Made by a program: the position numbers and the translations under genes. Of a DNA stretch of 64,000 bases, positions 55,593-64,000 are shown piece by piece. Source of the DNA: Rana temporaria (lineage: Eukaryota; Chordata; Amphibia; Anura; Ranidae); assembly GCF_905171775.1 (NCBI RefSeq), contig NC_053492.1, positions 323,769,645-323,833,644 of the forward strand, read 5' to 3'. How positions within the stretch are numbered: position 1 is the stretch's first letter; each line of letters opens with the position of its first letter. Under the pieces are notes generated by a model. The model did not search any database and was not told the DNA's origin. It saw nothing but the letters and a program-made list of their open reading frames with translations.

Positions 55593-57284
55593 ATGTCCAA
55601 AAGGTCCAAAAGGTCCTATTCCCTTCAGGAGGCATTCCAAATCATTTCTGCCCCCGACGAGAGCAACGGGGAGCTCTCTCTTTCAGAGTCCCTTTCAAAT
55701 TCAAATTCTGAGTTGGACGTCAATTATGAGCCCGCCCTCAGTAGCGGAACACTGAGTGACTCAGAGGAGGAAGATAGCCGGCCGGCTAAACGAAGGCGTT
55801 CTAGTGAGGAGGCAGTGCCATCCACCAGCACCGCAGTGCCATCCGCCAGCACTGCAGGGCCATCCGCCAGCACTGCAGGGCCATCCGCCAGCACTGCAGG
55901 GCCATCCGCCAGCACCGCAGTGCCTCGGCAACAAACTTCCAGGACCCATGCCAGCCTTCCCTATGCCCTTCAGAACCCCTTGTGGCTTCCTGCTACTTCA
56001 GGAGAAGCCAACATTCCCCCTTTCACGGCCCAGCCAGGAATCCAAGTGAACACGGAGAATTTCACCCCAATTGATTATTTCAATCTAATGTTCACAGAAG
56101 ACATGCTATCCGAAATTGTGGCCCAGTGCAACCGATTTGCACAGCAATTTATTGCAAATAATCCCACGTCATACCATGCCCGTCCCTTCCAGTGGAGAGA
56201 CCTTACGGTGGAGGAGTTTAAAATTTTTTTAGGCCTAACATTTTGTATGGGACTCAACCCAAAAAACACTTACCGTGCCTTTTGGTCCAAAAACCCGATC
56301 TACCACATGCCCATCTTCTCCAGCGTAATGCCCAGATCCCGATACTTTGCCATAATGAGATTCTTACATTTCAACGACAATACCCAGAGCCATCCCCGAA
56401 ATCATCCAGAACATGACAGACTTTTCAAAATTCGGCCCTTACTAAATTATTTTTCGGAAAAATTCCCCCAATTATATACCCCGGACCAACACATCTGTGT
56501 GGATGAATCGCTTGTTAAATTTAGTGGCAGACTCCAAATAAAACAATTCATGCCCAGCAAAAGAGCCCGCTATGGCGTGAAGGTCTACAAATTGTGTGAC
56601 CGAGTCACAGGATACCTGTATGCCTACAGAGTATACGAAGGCAAGGACACCCAGATCAATCCCCCTAATTGCCCAGACTACTTGGGATCAAGTGGCAAAA
56701 TTGTTTGGGAACTCATTAACCCCCTATTGGAAAAAGGCTATCATCTATACGTAGATAATTTCTACACCTCTCTTCCCCTGTTCCACAACCTGCACCGGAA
56801 GCAGACCCCGGCTTGTGGCACCGTCAGAAACAATAGGAAAGGCTTTCCTCAAAGCCTGGTGAACACAACGCTGAAAAGAGGAGAATCAGCAAGTCTGCGT
56901 AACAATGCGGTTCTGGCGGTGAAGTGGAAGGACAGAAGAGACGTGTACATGCTATCTTCCATCCATAATGATACCGTCGTTGAAACCCGCAGAAGGCGTG
57001 GCACCACCATCCGAAAGCCCACTTGCATCCAGGACTATAATTTGTTTATGGGGGGGGTCGACTTCAACGACCAGATGCTTGAACCCTATCTTGCTACAAG
57101 AAGAACGTACCATTGGTACAAAAAAGTTGCCATTTATTTTTTTCAATTGGCCATATACAATTCTTATGTAATTTACAGCAACTCCACCCAAAACCCCAAA
57201 CAGTTCCTTGGCTACCAAGAGGACCTTATCACTGCCCTTATTTTCCCGAACGGCCCACCCCAAACCATCCGATCTGATGTTTAA
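55593..57284 (+). CDS. piggyBac-family transposase, 563 aa open frame
   Basis: Start at 55593 (ACCATGT context, SKRSKRSYSLQEAF); the frame is also open upstream through the minisatellite but that part is repeat. The N-terminus is acidic and Ser-rich (SDSEEEDSRPAKRRRS near residues 55-70), followed by four copies of a PSASTAGP-type unit. The DDE_Tnp_1_7 domain begins with IDYFNLMFTEDML. Three acidic catalytic positions are visible: VDESLVKFSG near 56500, YVDNFYTSLPLF near 56750 and GGVDFNDQML near 57055. The C-terminal helices AIYFFQLAIYNSYVIYSN follow. The frame stops at 57282-57284; the Cys-rich end typical of the family continues in another frame. It excises and inserts at TTAA. Confidence 0.95.
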   Translation: MSKRSKRSYSLQEAFQIISAPDESNGELSLSESLSNSNSELDVNYEPALSSGTLSDSEEEDSRPAKRRRSSEEAVPSTSTAVPSASTAGPSASTAGPSASTAGPSASTAVPRQQTSRTHASLPYALQNPLWLPATSGEANIPPFTAQPGIQVNTENFTPIDYFNLMFTEDMLSEIVAQCNRFAQQFIANNPTSYHARPFQWRDLTVEEFKIFLGLTFCMGLNPKNTYRAFWSKNPIYHMPIFSSVMPRSRYFAIMRFLHFNDNTQSHPRNHPEHDRLFKIRPLLNYFSEKFPQLYTPDQHICVDESLVKFSGRLQIKQFMPSKRARYGVKVYKLCDRVTGYLYAYRVYEGKDTQINPPNCPDYLGSSGKIVWELINPLLEKGYHLYVDNFYTSLPLFHNLHRKQTPACGTVRNNRKGFPQSLVNTTLKRGESASLRNNAVLAVKWKDRRDVYMLSSIHNDTVVETRRRRGTTIRKPTCIQDYNLFMGGVDFNDQMLEPYLATRRTYHWYKKVAIYFFQLAIYNSYVIYSNSTQNPKQFLGYQEDLITALIFPNGPPQTIRSDV

Positions 57285-57481
57285 GTCGTCTCGCCGAACG
57301 TCATTTTCCCGATAAAATCCCTCCCACAGAAACAGGCCGACGACGTCAAAAAAAATGCAAGGTATGCGCCAGTGATGGAGTCAGACGAGACACATCTTTC
57401 CATTGTGTGGATTGTCCTTCCCAACCAGGCCTCTGTATAATTAACTGTTTTCGCCGTTACCACACCAAACTAAAGTATTAA
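57285..57481 (+). pseudogene. Out-of-frame Cys-rich C-terminal domain of the piggyBac transposase
   Basis: Directly after the stop, another frame reads ERHFPDKIPPTETGRRRQKK, then a Cys/His cluster (CKVC, FHCVDC, CIINCFRRYH) and ends at a TAA at 57479-57481. This is the zinc-binding tail that piggyBac transposases use to bind the transposon ends. A small indel near 57282 therefore separates it from the catalytic ORF. The DNA is otherwise clean, so the break may be recent or a sequencing error. Confidence 0.85.
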
Positions 57482-58276
57482 TCCTCCGTTCCTGCCTTCA
57501 CACACCTTCACACCCCTTATGCCACCGCCTGCTCTGTAACTGACCCCGGCTTGTTTTTTGACCACGATTCTGCCTAATGATTTTGTAATACCTCTGCCCG
57601 ATATGGAACTGACCCCGGCTTGTTTTTTGACCACGATTCTGCCTAACGATTTTGTAATGCCTCTGCCCGATTTGGAATTGACCCTGGACTGTTTTTTCGA
57701 CCATTCTTCTGCCTAACGATTCTGTACTGCCTCTGCCTGATCTGGAACTGACCTCGGACTGTTTGACCATGTTTTTGCCTGCCTCATGGACTGATCTTGT
57801 ACCCTGCTACTGAACTAGTGGGAACACAGGGGTCTCACATATGTGAGGGGCGCCAGAAAAGTTTTTCTGGATGAAGAAAACTTTTTTGTTTTCTCATCCT
57901 AGATTAGGGTCTGGTTGCCCGGAGGCTTCAAAGAGATTTGGGTGGGAGAAGCCTCTACCCCTGTCCCCATTCTGTCCTGAACGAGGCCCTACTTCTGCCT
58001 GCTGCCTGTAGGACCTATGCCATCATGCCTCTGCCTGTTGCATGAACTGACCACCTGCACTAACCCTGACGGGACAGTATCCCTGCCTGGACGTTGCTGA
58101 CCAAGTCCCTGCCTGCTGCCTGAACCAGTGCTATCCTGCTGTAGAACTGCGCTACTATTACCACAGGTAATCTTTTGTTTACGCTTTGCTCAGCATAATG
58201 TATTTTGAGGTGTAATTCTTGGTATGTGCATACTATGTGTCTCTGGAACACCTGACGGTGTTCCTTGCATGTTGGA
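57482..58276. other. piggyBac region downstream of transposase, with short diverged repeats
   Basis: Four diverged repeats of about 60-65 bp (GACCCCGGCTTGTTTTTTGA type) at about 57538-57770, then Pyr-rich sequence with TGCCTGCTGCCTG motifs. No coding signal. Confidence 0.8.
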
Positions 58277-59945
58277 TCTCTGTATGTGGTCAGGCTATGT
58301 AGAAGTCTCACACATGTGGTATTGTTGTACTCAGGAGGAGTAGCAGAATGTATTTTGGGGTGTAATTTTTGCTATCTAAATGCTATGTGTTGGAAATATC
58401 TTAGAAACATACAACTTTGTGTAAAAAAAATGCGTTTTCATTTTTCTTCCACATGTTCCAAAAACTTCTGGAAAAAAATGAACCATTCAAAAGACTCATT
58501 ATGCCTCATAGATTATACGTTGGGGTGTTCGCTTTCCAAAATGGGGTCATTTTGTGGGTAATTCCATTGTCCTGGTGTTCCAGGGCCTTCAAAAGTGTAA
58601 TAGGTAGTCAACTAGTTAGATGTGCAATTTATGCTCCTAAAACCCCTGATGGCGCTTCCTGCATGTTGGGCCTCCGTATGTGGCCAGGCAGTGAAAAAGT
58701 CTCACACATGGGGTATCGTTTTACTCAGGAGGAGTAGCAGAATGTATTTTGGGGTGTCATTTGTGGTATGTACATGCTATGTGTTGGAAATATCTTATCA
58801 ATGGACAACTTTGTGTAAAAAAAATGCGTTTTCATTTTTTTTCCACATTTTCCAAAAACTGCTGGAAAAAAATAAACCGTTCAAAAGACTCATTATGCCT
58901 CATAGATTATACGTTGGGGTATTAGCTTTCCAAAATGGGGTCACTTTGTGGGTAATTCCATTGTCCTGGTGTTCCAGGGCCTTCAAAAGTGTAATAGGTA
59001 GTCAACTAGTTAGATGTGCAATTTATGCTCCTAAAACCCCTGATGGCGCTTCCTGCATGTTGGGCCTCCGTATGTGGCCAGGCAGTGAAAAAGTCTCACA
59101 CATGGGGTATCGTTTTACTCAGGAGGAGTAGCAGAATGTATTTTGGGGTGTCATTTGTGGTATGTACATGCTATGTGTTGGAAATATCTTATCAATGGAC
59201 AACTTTGTGTAAAAAAAATGCGTTTTCATTTTTTTTCCACATTTTCCAAAAACTGCTGGAAAAAAATAAACCGTTCAAAAGACTCATTATGCCTCATAGA
59301 TTATACGTTGGGGTATTAGCTTTCCAAAATGGGGTCACTTTGTGGGTAATTCCATTGTCCTGGTGTTCCAGGGCCTTCAAAAGTGTAATAGGTAGTCAAC
59401 TAGTTAGATGTGCAATTTATGCTCCTAAAACCCCTGATGGCGCTTCCTGCATGTTGGGCCTCCGTATGTGGCCAGGCAGTGAAAAAGTCTCACACATGGG
59501 GTATCGTTTTACTCAGGAGGAGTAGCAGAATGTATTTTGGGGTGTCATTTGTGGTATGTACATGCTATGTGTTGGAAATATCTTATCAATGGACAACTTT
59601 GTGTAAAAAAAATGCGTTTTCATTTTTTTTCCACATTTTCCAAAAACTGCTGGAAAAAAATAAACCGTTCAAAAGACTCATTATGCCTCATAGATTATAC
59701 GTTGGGGTATTAGCTTTCCAAAATGGGGTCACTTTGTGGGTAATTCCATTGTCCTGGTGTTCCAGGGCCTTCAAAAGTGTAATAGGTAGTCAACTAGTTA
59801 GATGTGCAATTTATGCTCCTAAAACCCCTGATGGCGCTTCCTGCATGTTGGGCCTCCGTATGTGGCCAGGCAGTGAAAAAGTCTCACACATGGGGTATCG
59901 TTTTACTCAGGAGGAGTAGCAGAATGTATTTTGGGGTGTCATTTG
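58277..59945. repeat. 394-bp tandem repeat array inside piggyBac
   Basis: The block GTATGTGGCCAGGCAGTG occurs at 58677, 59071, 59465 and 59859, exactly 394 bp apart. A diverged first unit starts near 58277 (400 bp spacing). The units starting at about 58622, 59016 and 59410 give identical 169-codon readings, so they are the same or nearly the same at DNA level. The reading frames are by-products; no protein family is recognisable. Confidence 0.95.
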
Positions 59946-60621
59946 TGGTATGCACATGCCATGTGAGAGAAATAAGCTATTACAATGACAATTTTGAGAA
60001 ATTTTTTAAATGAAAAATAAAAATCTTAATTTTGCAAAGAATTGTGGGAAAAAAACACAACTTCAAATAACTCACCATGCCTCTTAATAAATACCTTGGA
60101 ATGTCTACTTTCCAAAAAGGGGTTATTTTGGGGGCATTTGTACTTTCCTGGCTTGTTAGGGTCCCAAGAAATGAGATAGGCCTTCAGTACATCAGGTGTG
60201 ATCAGATGTGACAATTTTTTATGATTTGCACTATAGCTTGTAGACTCTAAAACTTTCACACAGACCAAATAATTTCCAAAAATTTTGGGTTATTTTTATC
60301 AAAGACATGTAGCAGTATAAATTGTGGCCAAAATTTATGAAGAAATATTAATAATTTGCAAAATGTTATCACAGAAACTAAGAAAAAATCATTTTTTTTC
60401 CAAATTTTCGGTCTTTTTTCATTAATAGCGCAAAAAATAAAAAACCCAGAGGTGATCAAATACCACCAAAAGAAAGCTCTATTTGTGGGAAAAAAAGGAC
60501 AAAAAAATAATTTGGGTACAGTGTTGCATGACTGAGTAATTGTCATTCAAAGTGTGACAGCGCTGAAAGCTGAAAATTGCTCTGGGCAGGAGGGGTGTTT
60601 AAGTGCCCAGTAAGCAAGTGG
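59946..60621. other. piggyBac right end
   Basis: AT-rich, noncoding. From about 60390 to 60621 it is homologous to the ends of MITE-2 copies A-C (AAAGAAAGCTCTATTTGTGG block), terminating in AAGCAAGTGG before the TTAA. Confidence 0.85.
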
Positions 60622-61800
60622 TTAAACTGCGGCCTGTAAAACCTTGAGGCCAAAGGAGGCATCCGAAGATGCACTCACATCCACCTTGTAACATTTTGAG
60701 AAGGTGTGGATTGACGACCAGGTCACCGCCTTACATACCTGTAAGACAGACGCTTGATGGCGGAAAGCCCAAGAGGCACCAATCGCCCTGGTCGAATGCG
60801 CTGTAACCTGAAAGGGAGGCGCCCGCCCCTTTAGGGTGCATTCACACCTGAGCGTTTTGTCGCCTGAAGCGCGACGCTCAAATACGCTCATCTGCACGCC
60901 AATACGCCAGACGCCAAACGCCTGAAGCTCAAACAAGTTCCGGACCCTTTTTTGTTGCGCGTATCGGGCGTATTTGAGCGTTTCCATTTCCCATAGAAAG
61001 TAATAGAAACGCTCGATTCAAGCGACTAGCGCCACTACGGGCGTTTCGTCGCTTTAAATAGAATTTTTCACCCAGGCAGAAGATTTAAAAAATCTACCAA
61101 CAAGTTATTGGCTAAAATAAAAAACGTCGAAGTACAAAAACGTTGGACGACGCTGTATGCAAACAAGCATGAATACGCGCGACAAAATGCCGGAACAAAC
61201 GACCGATGCTCAGGTGTGAATGCAGCCTTAGGGCATAGGCCTGGAGCACGACCTGTCTGATCCACCTAGAAATGGTGGCCAACAAGACCGCCAGACCTTT
61301 CTTAGGACCAGTCACCGACACGAACAGTAAGTCCGACTTCCGAAACTGAGCCGTAGCAGACAAGTACACCCGTAGGGCCGGAACCACGTCCAAGGAATGC
61401 AAAGTGGCCTCCTTCAGGTTTTTCGGCCGAGGACATAAGGATGGCAAAACGATGACCTCAATGTGAAAAGCCAAAACAACCTTTGGAAGTTAAGATGGCT
61501 GCGGCCGCAGCACCACTTTATCCTCATGGATGACCAAGTAAGGAGCCTTGCAAGACAAGGCTGACAGTTCAGATACCCGTCTGACCAAAGTAATTGCCAC
61601 CAGAAAAACCACCTTATGGGACAGAGTCAACAAAGGAATCTTCCGAATGTCCTCAAACTGAGCTTCTTGGAGCACCGAAAGAACTAAATTCAAATCCCAT
61701 GGAGGCAGTGGAGGACGCACAGGAGGGGCCACATGCCGGACCCCCTGCACAAATGTACGCACCAGGGAGTGCGCCGCCAAGGGTTACTGAAAGTAGACAG
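60622..61800 (-). pseudogene. DIRS-4 tyrosine recombinase (split by MITE, broken)
   Basis: The C-terminal part at 60622-60830 contains VTAHSTRAIGASWAF and HTFSKCYKVDVSAS; in this copy the conserved FY becomes CY, keeping the tyrosine. After the MITE at 60834-61227 it continues at 61231-61780 with VRRVSELSALSCKAPYLV (catalytic Arg). Frame breaks near 61490 and upstream. Confidence 0.85.
60831..61230. mobile_element. Harbinger-type MITE in DIRS-4 recombinase (394 bp)
   Basis: 60834-61227, inverted ends GGGTGCATTCACACCTGAGC and, reversed, GGCTGCATTCACACCTGAGC, flanked by TTA (60831-60833 and 61228-61230). DIRS-1 at 12240-12246 shows the same site with a single TTA. Noncoding, rich in GCG-containing motifs. 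Confidence 0.92.
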
Positions 61801-61982
61801 CTAGAGCAGAGATCTGACTGTTGACGAGACTTAAGGCGAGAGCTTGATCCACTCCACGCTGTAAAAACAGCAGAATCCGGGACATCACATATGTACGGGG
61901 TGCCATTTCATCTCTTCACACAGAGATGTAGGCCTTCCACGTACGATGGTAAATCTTTCGTGAAGTGGACTTCCATATGCTC

Positions 61983-62690
61983 CTAGGGTGAAAGATAGGA
62001 CCTTGCGACAGAAGGTCTTCTCTCAGGGGTAGACACCAGGGAACGTCTGCCACCAGACGCATCAGGTCCGCGTACCAGGGACGGCGCGGCTAATCCGGAG
62101 CGATCAAGATTGTCGGTATCCCCTCGGCTTCCACCCTGCGTAGTAGGCGAGGAAGAAGCTGCAGGGAAGGCGTAGATTAGGCGATAGTGACCCCAAGGCG
62201 CCACCAACGCGTCGGCCCACGGGTCCCTCGACCTGGTCACGAATCGCGACACCTTCCGATTGAGACGGGACGCTAGACGGTCCACGTCTGGAGTGCCCCA
62301 TTTTTGGCATAGGCTCTAAAACACTTCCAGGTGTAGCGACCATTCTCCTTGGTCTAGCTTTTGGCGACTTAGATAATCAGCTTGCCAGTTCAGCACCCCC
62401 GGAATGTACACCGCCGACAGAGCCGGAACGTAACTTTCGGCCCACCGGAGGATGTTCGCGACTGCCGTCGCTGCAGCCGAGCTTCGTGTGCCCCAGATGA
62501 TTGACGTATGCCACTGCCGTGGCGTTGTTGGACTGGATCCTGACCGGTCGGCCTTGCAGACCCAGAGACCACTTGGAGAGACACAACTTGATCGCTCGGA
62601 GCTCCAGTACATTGATTGGAAGGCGGGACTCCTGAGTCCAGCACCCCTGGGCTGACTAGACACCCCAGACACCCCCCGTCGTGATCACCA
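61983..62690 (-). pseudogene. DIRS-4 RNase H remnant
   Basis: Minus-strand pieces match the RNase H part of DIRS-1: NATAVAYVNHLG near 62490-62525, WQADYLSRQKLDQGEWSLHL near 62335-62400 and RLNRKVSRFVTRSRDPWAD near 62215-62275. Frames are broken and the reverse transcriptase upstream is deleted. Confidence 0.8.
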
Positions 62691-62699
62691 TCCAAGGAC

Positions 62700-63700
62700 T
62701 TCTTAGAGGACTGGTCTACAGACCAACACTTTAGCCACACAAGGCGGTGCAGTACCACCACGGAGGCCTTGGAGAGCAGAGACGACTTAGACAAGTTTTA
62801 GGCCTTGCACCAACTGGTCGGCCAGGTCCACAGAGAACTCGGAAGCATTCTGCGCCTCCAGCTCCTGCACCAGGGACTTGGCCCGTTCGGTGAGTGTCTG
62901 ACACCAGAGCCCCGGCCAAAACCAGTCTCACCGCCGACCCCACCACTGTGAATATGGAGCGGGCCTCAGCTCTCCTGTCTGCGGGGTCATTAAAAGCGGG
63001 AGCCCCTTCCACAGGCAACGTGGTGGCCTTGTTCAGTCTGGACACCGGAGGGTCCACTGACGGAGGAGATACCCTTTTGAGGAGGATTTCCCAAAAAGTA
63101 GGTAATGGACCGCAAAGTATTTTGGCACTGCAAAAACTTTCTGCGACCGTTCCCATTTCTTGTATAACAGTTTTTCCAGATATGGAACACAAGGAAACAC
63201 TTTCGCGGTGCGGGGTGGCTTGCGGAACCCAAAAGGGACTGGCGTGTCTGATGCCTCCGCCAAATCCTCAAGTTTTTGAGTGTCCCGCACCGCAGTGACA
63301 AGAGCTCCAACAAATTGCTGATCATGCTTAGACCCTGAAGCAGAGTCATCCTCACAGTCCGTGTGGGCCAAATCTGCATCATCTGACATAACAGAAACAG
63401 GGCCAGATGCAATAGCAGGGCCTGATTCGGTGTCAGACATCCCCAGAAGCAGGCGCAGGGAGGGGGCGCTTTTTACCCTCCTTCTGGCCACTTTAATCCT
63501 GGCAACAAACGCCTCCAGGACTGCCGCCATAGCATCCATCGAGGCCGCAGGGGCACTAAGGGTTCATTCTGGCATGGTCGGAATAGAAGCCTCTGGTTCA
63601 GACTCCATGCTGACCCACCTGTATATGCCACCTTAGTACTGCAGAAAAAAAAAAACGGGACCCAACGGTCACCCTCCCGGCTGTCACAGAGAGCAGGGCA
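62700..63700 (-). pseudogene. DIRS-4 gag-like protein (broken)
   Basis: The best piece is the open frame 63033-63539 (DDADLAHTDCEDDSASGSKH, then VFPCVPYLEKLLYKK), followed after a frame change by KATTLPVEGAPAFNDPADRR near 62985-63050. It aligns with DIRS-1 gag. The basic C-terminal tail is lost in the same deletion that removed the reverse transcriptase. Confidence 0.8.
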
Positions 63701-64000
63701 CCCCCCCAGGGGACTCACCACCCGAAAACAGGCTGTACTGGTGTGCAGAGCTGAGAGCGCTGTGCCGTCCCTCAGGAAGAATGCTGCGGCTTCACGCCGC
63801 TATTCCAGACACTAGTGGCCAAGACTTTTCCAAGATGGCCGCCGACATGCAGAAAAAACAGCATGCGGGCTACAAGAAAATGGCCGCCGACATATAGAGC
63901 CACGTCACCGCTAAAATGGCGGCCGTACACGTGTTTAAAACACTAGAAACACACAGCAGACACTGTCCAGCATAAACAGCACAATAAAAAAAATAAAAAT
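63701..64000 (-). other. DIRS-4 5' untranslated region
   Basis: Matches DIRS-1 16121-16400, including the AAGATGGCCGCCG motif near 63831-63844. The element continues beyond the window. Confidence 0.7.

Larger units (their letters stand above)
54017..60625 (+). mobile_element. piggyBac-family transposon, 6.6 kb, with near-intact transposase
   Basis: 6601 bp (54021-60621) flanked by TTAA (54017-54020 and 60622-60625), with ends CCACTTCC and AAGCAAGTGG. From left to right it holds a GC-rich end with a palindrome near 54237-54290 (GAGAGATGATCTCA and its inverse), a 24-bp minisatellite, the transposase ORF, and a Cys-rich coding remnant. A 394-bp tandem array and an AT-rich right end complete it. 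The uninterrupted site is visible in DIRS-1 at 12033-12036. Oriented against TOMM20 and against its DIRS-4 host. Its last 230 bp are homologous to the MITE-2 ends. Confidence 0.95.
53611..64000 (-). mobile_element. DIRS-4: decayed DIRS of the DIRS-1 subfamily, carrying piggyBac and a MITE
   Basis: Collinear with DIRS-1 at both DNA and protein level. The left part, 53611-54020, holds the inner terminal repeat and internal complementary region (inner arm 53826-53870, with GGTGAGT at 53852-53858). The outermost arm is missing because copy C of MITE-2 abuts at 53610. The body continues at 60622 after the piggyBac and runs past the window end. The reverse transcriptase core is deleted: the sequence jumps at about 62690-62700 from the RNase H region (DIRS-1 near 13768) to gag (DIRS-1 near 15130). 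Confidence 0.9.

Noticed and set aside
58622..59919. Three identical 169-aa ORFs in tandem
   Set aside because: They arise from the 394-bp tandem repeat in the noncoding right part of piggyBac; no domain is recognisable and no start context is favoured.
50699..64000. TOMM20 exon 1
   Set aside because: No sequence encoding the membrane anchor or the DPNFKNRLRE-type region was found on the minus strand.

Overview
The window is vertebrate nuclear DNA, most likely from a frog. The evidence is a host gene recognised from three spliced exons and a repeat mix typical of large anuran genomes: DIRS tyrosine-recombinase retrotransposons, L1- and CR1-like LINEs, piggyBac, Tc1/mariner, hAT, Harbinger and Kolobok-like elements. 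The species assignment is inference.

Host gene. Three exons on the minus strand encode the middle of TOM20, the mitochondrial import receptor (TOMM20): exon 2 at 50652-50698, exon 3 at 10606-10687 and exon 4 at 6829-6971. All have AG/GT splice sites and compatible phases. Exon 1 (membrane anchor) should lie beyond 64000 and the last exon below position 1; I found neither. Nearly everything else is intron. Intron 2 alone is 39,964 bp and almost entirely nested transposons.

Layout. 1-6800: L1 endonuclease fragment, L1 ORF1 split by a TTAA-flanked element, and a DIRS recombinase remnant. 6829-10687: exons 4 and 3 with MITEs between. 11434-17402: a piggyBac-type MITE split by a decayed DIRS (DIRS-1). 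17408-28200: two L1 copies broken by a Tc1 element and by two short piggyBac derivatives. 28200-33262: plus-strand decayed DIRS-5. 34565-48190: two opposed CR1-like LINE tails; one is split by a MITE that is itself split by DIRS-2, the other by DIRS-3. 48640-50700: MITEs and exon 2. 51520-53091: a Tc1-like element inside another repeat. 53611-64000: DIRS-4, carrying a 6.6 kb piggyBac with a long transposase ORF and a Harbinger-type MITE.

Repeated families inside the window serve as each other's empty sites, so several insertions can be placed to the base from this sequence alone. DIRS-2 looks youngest: its 138-bp terminal inverted repeats are identical, and gag and recombinase are open. DIRS-1 to DIRS-4 lie in the same sense as TOMM20, and the DIRS termini carry a splice-donor-like motif.
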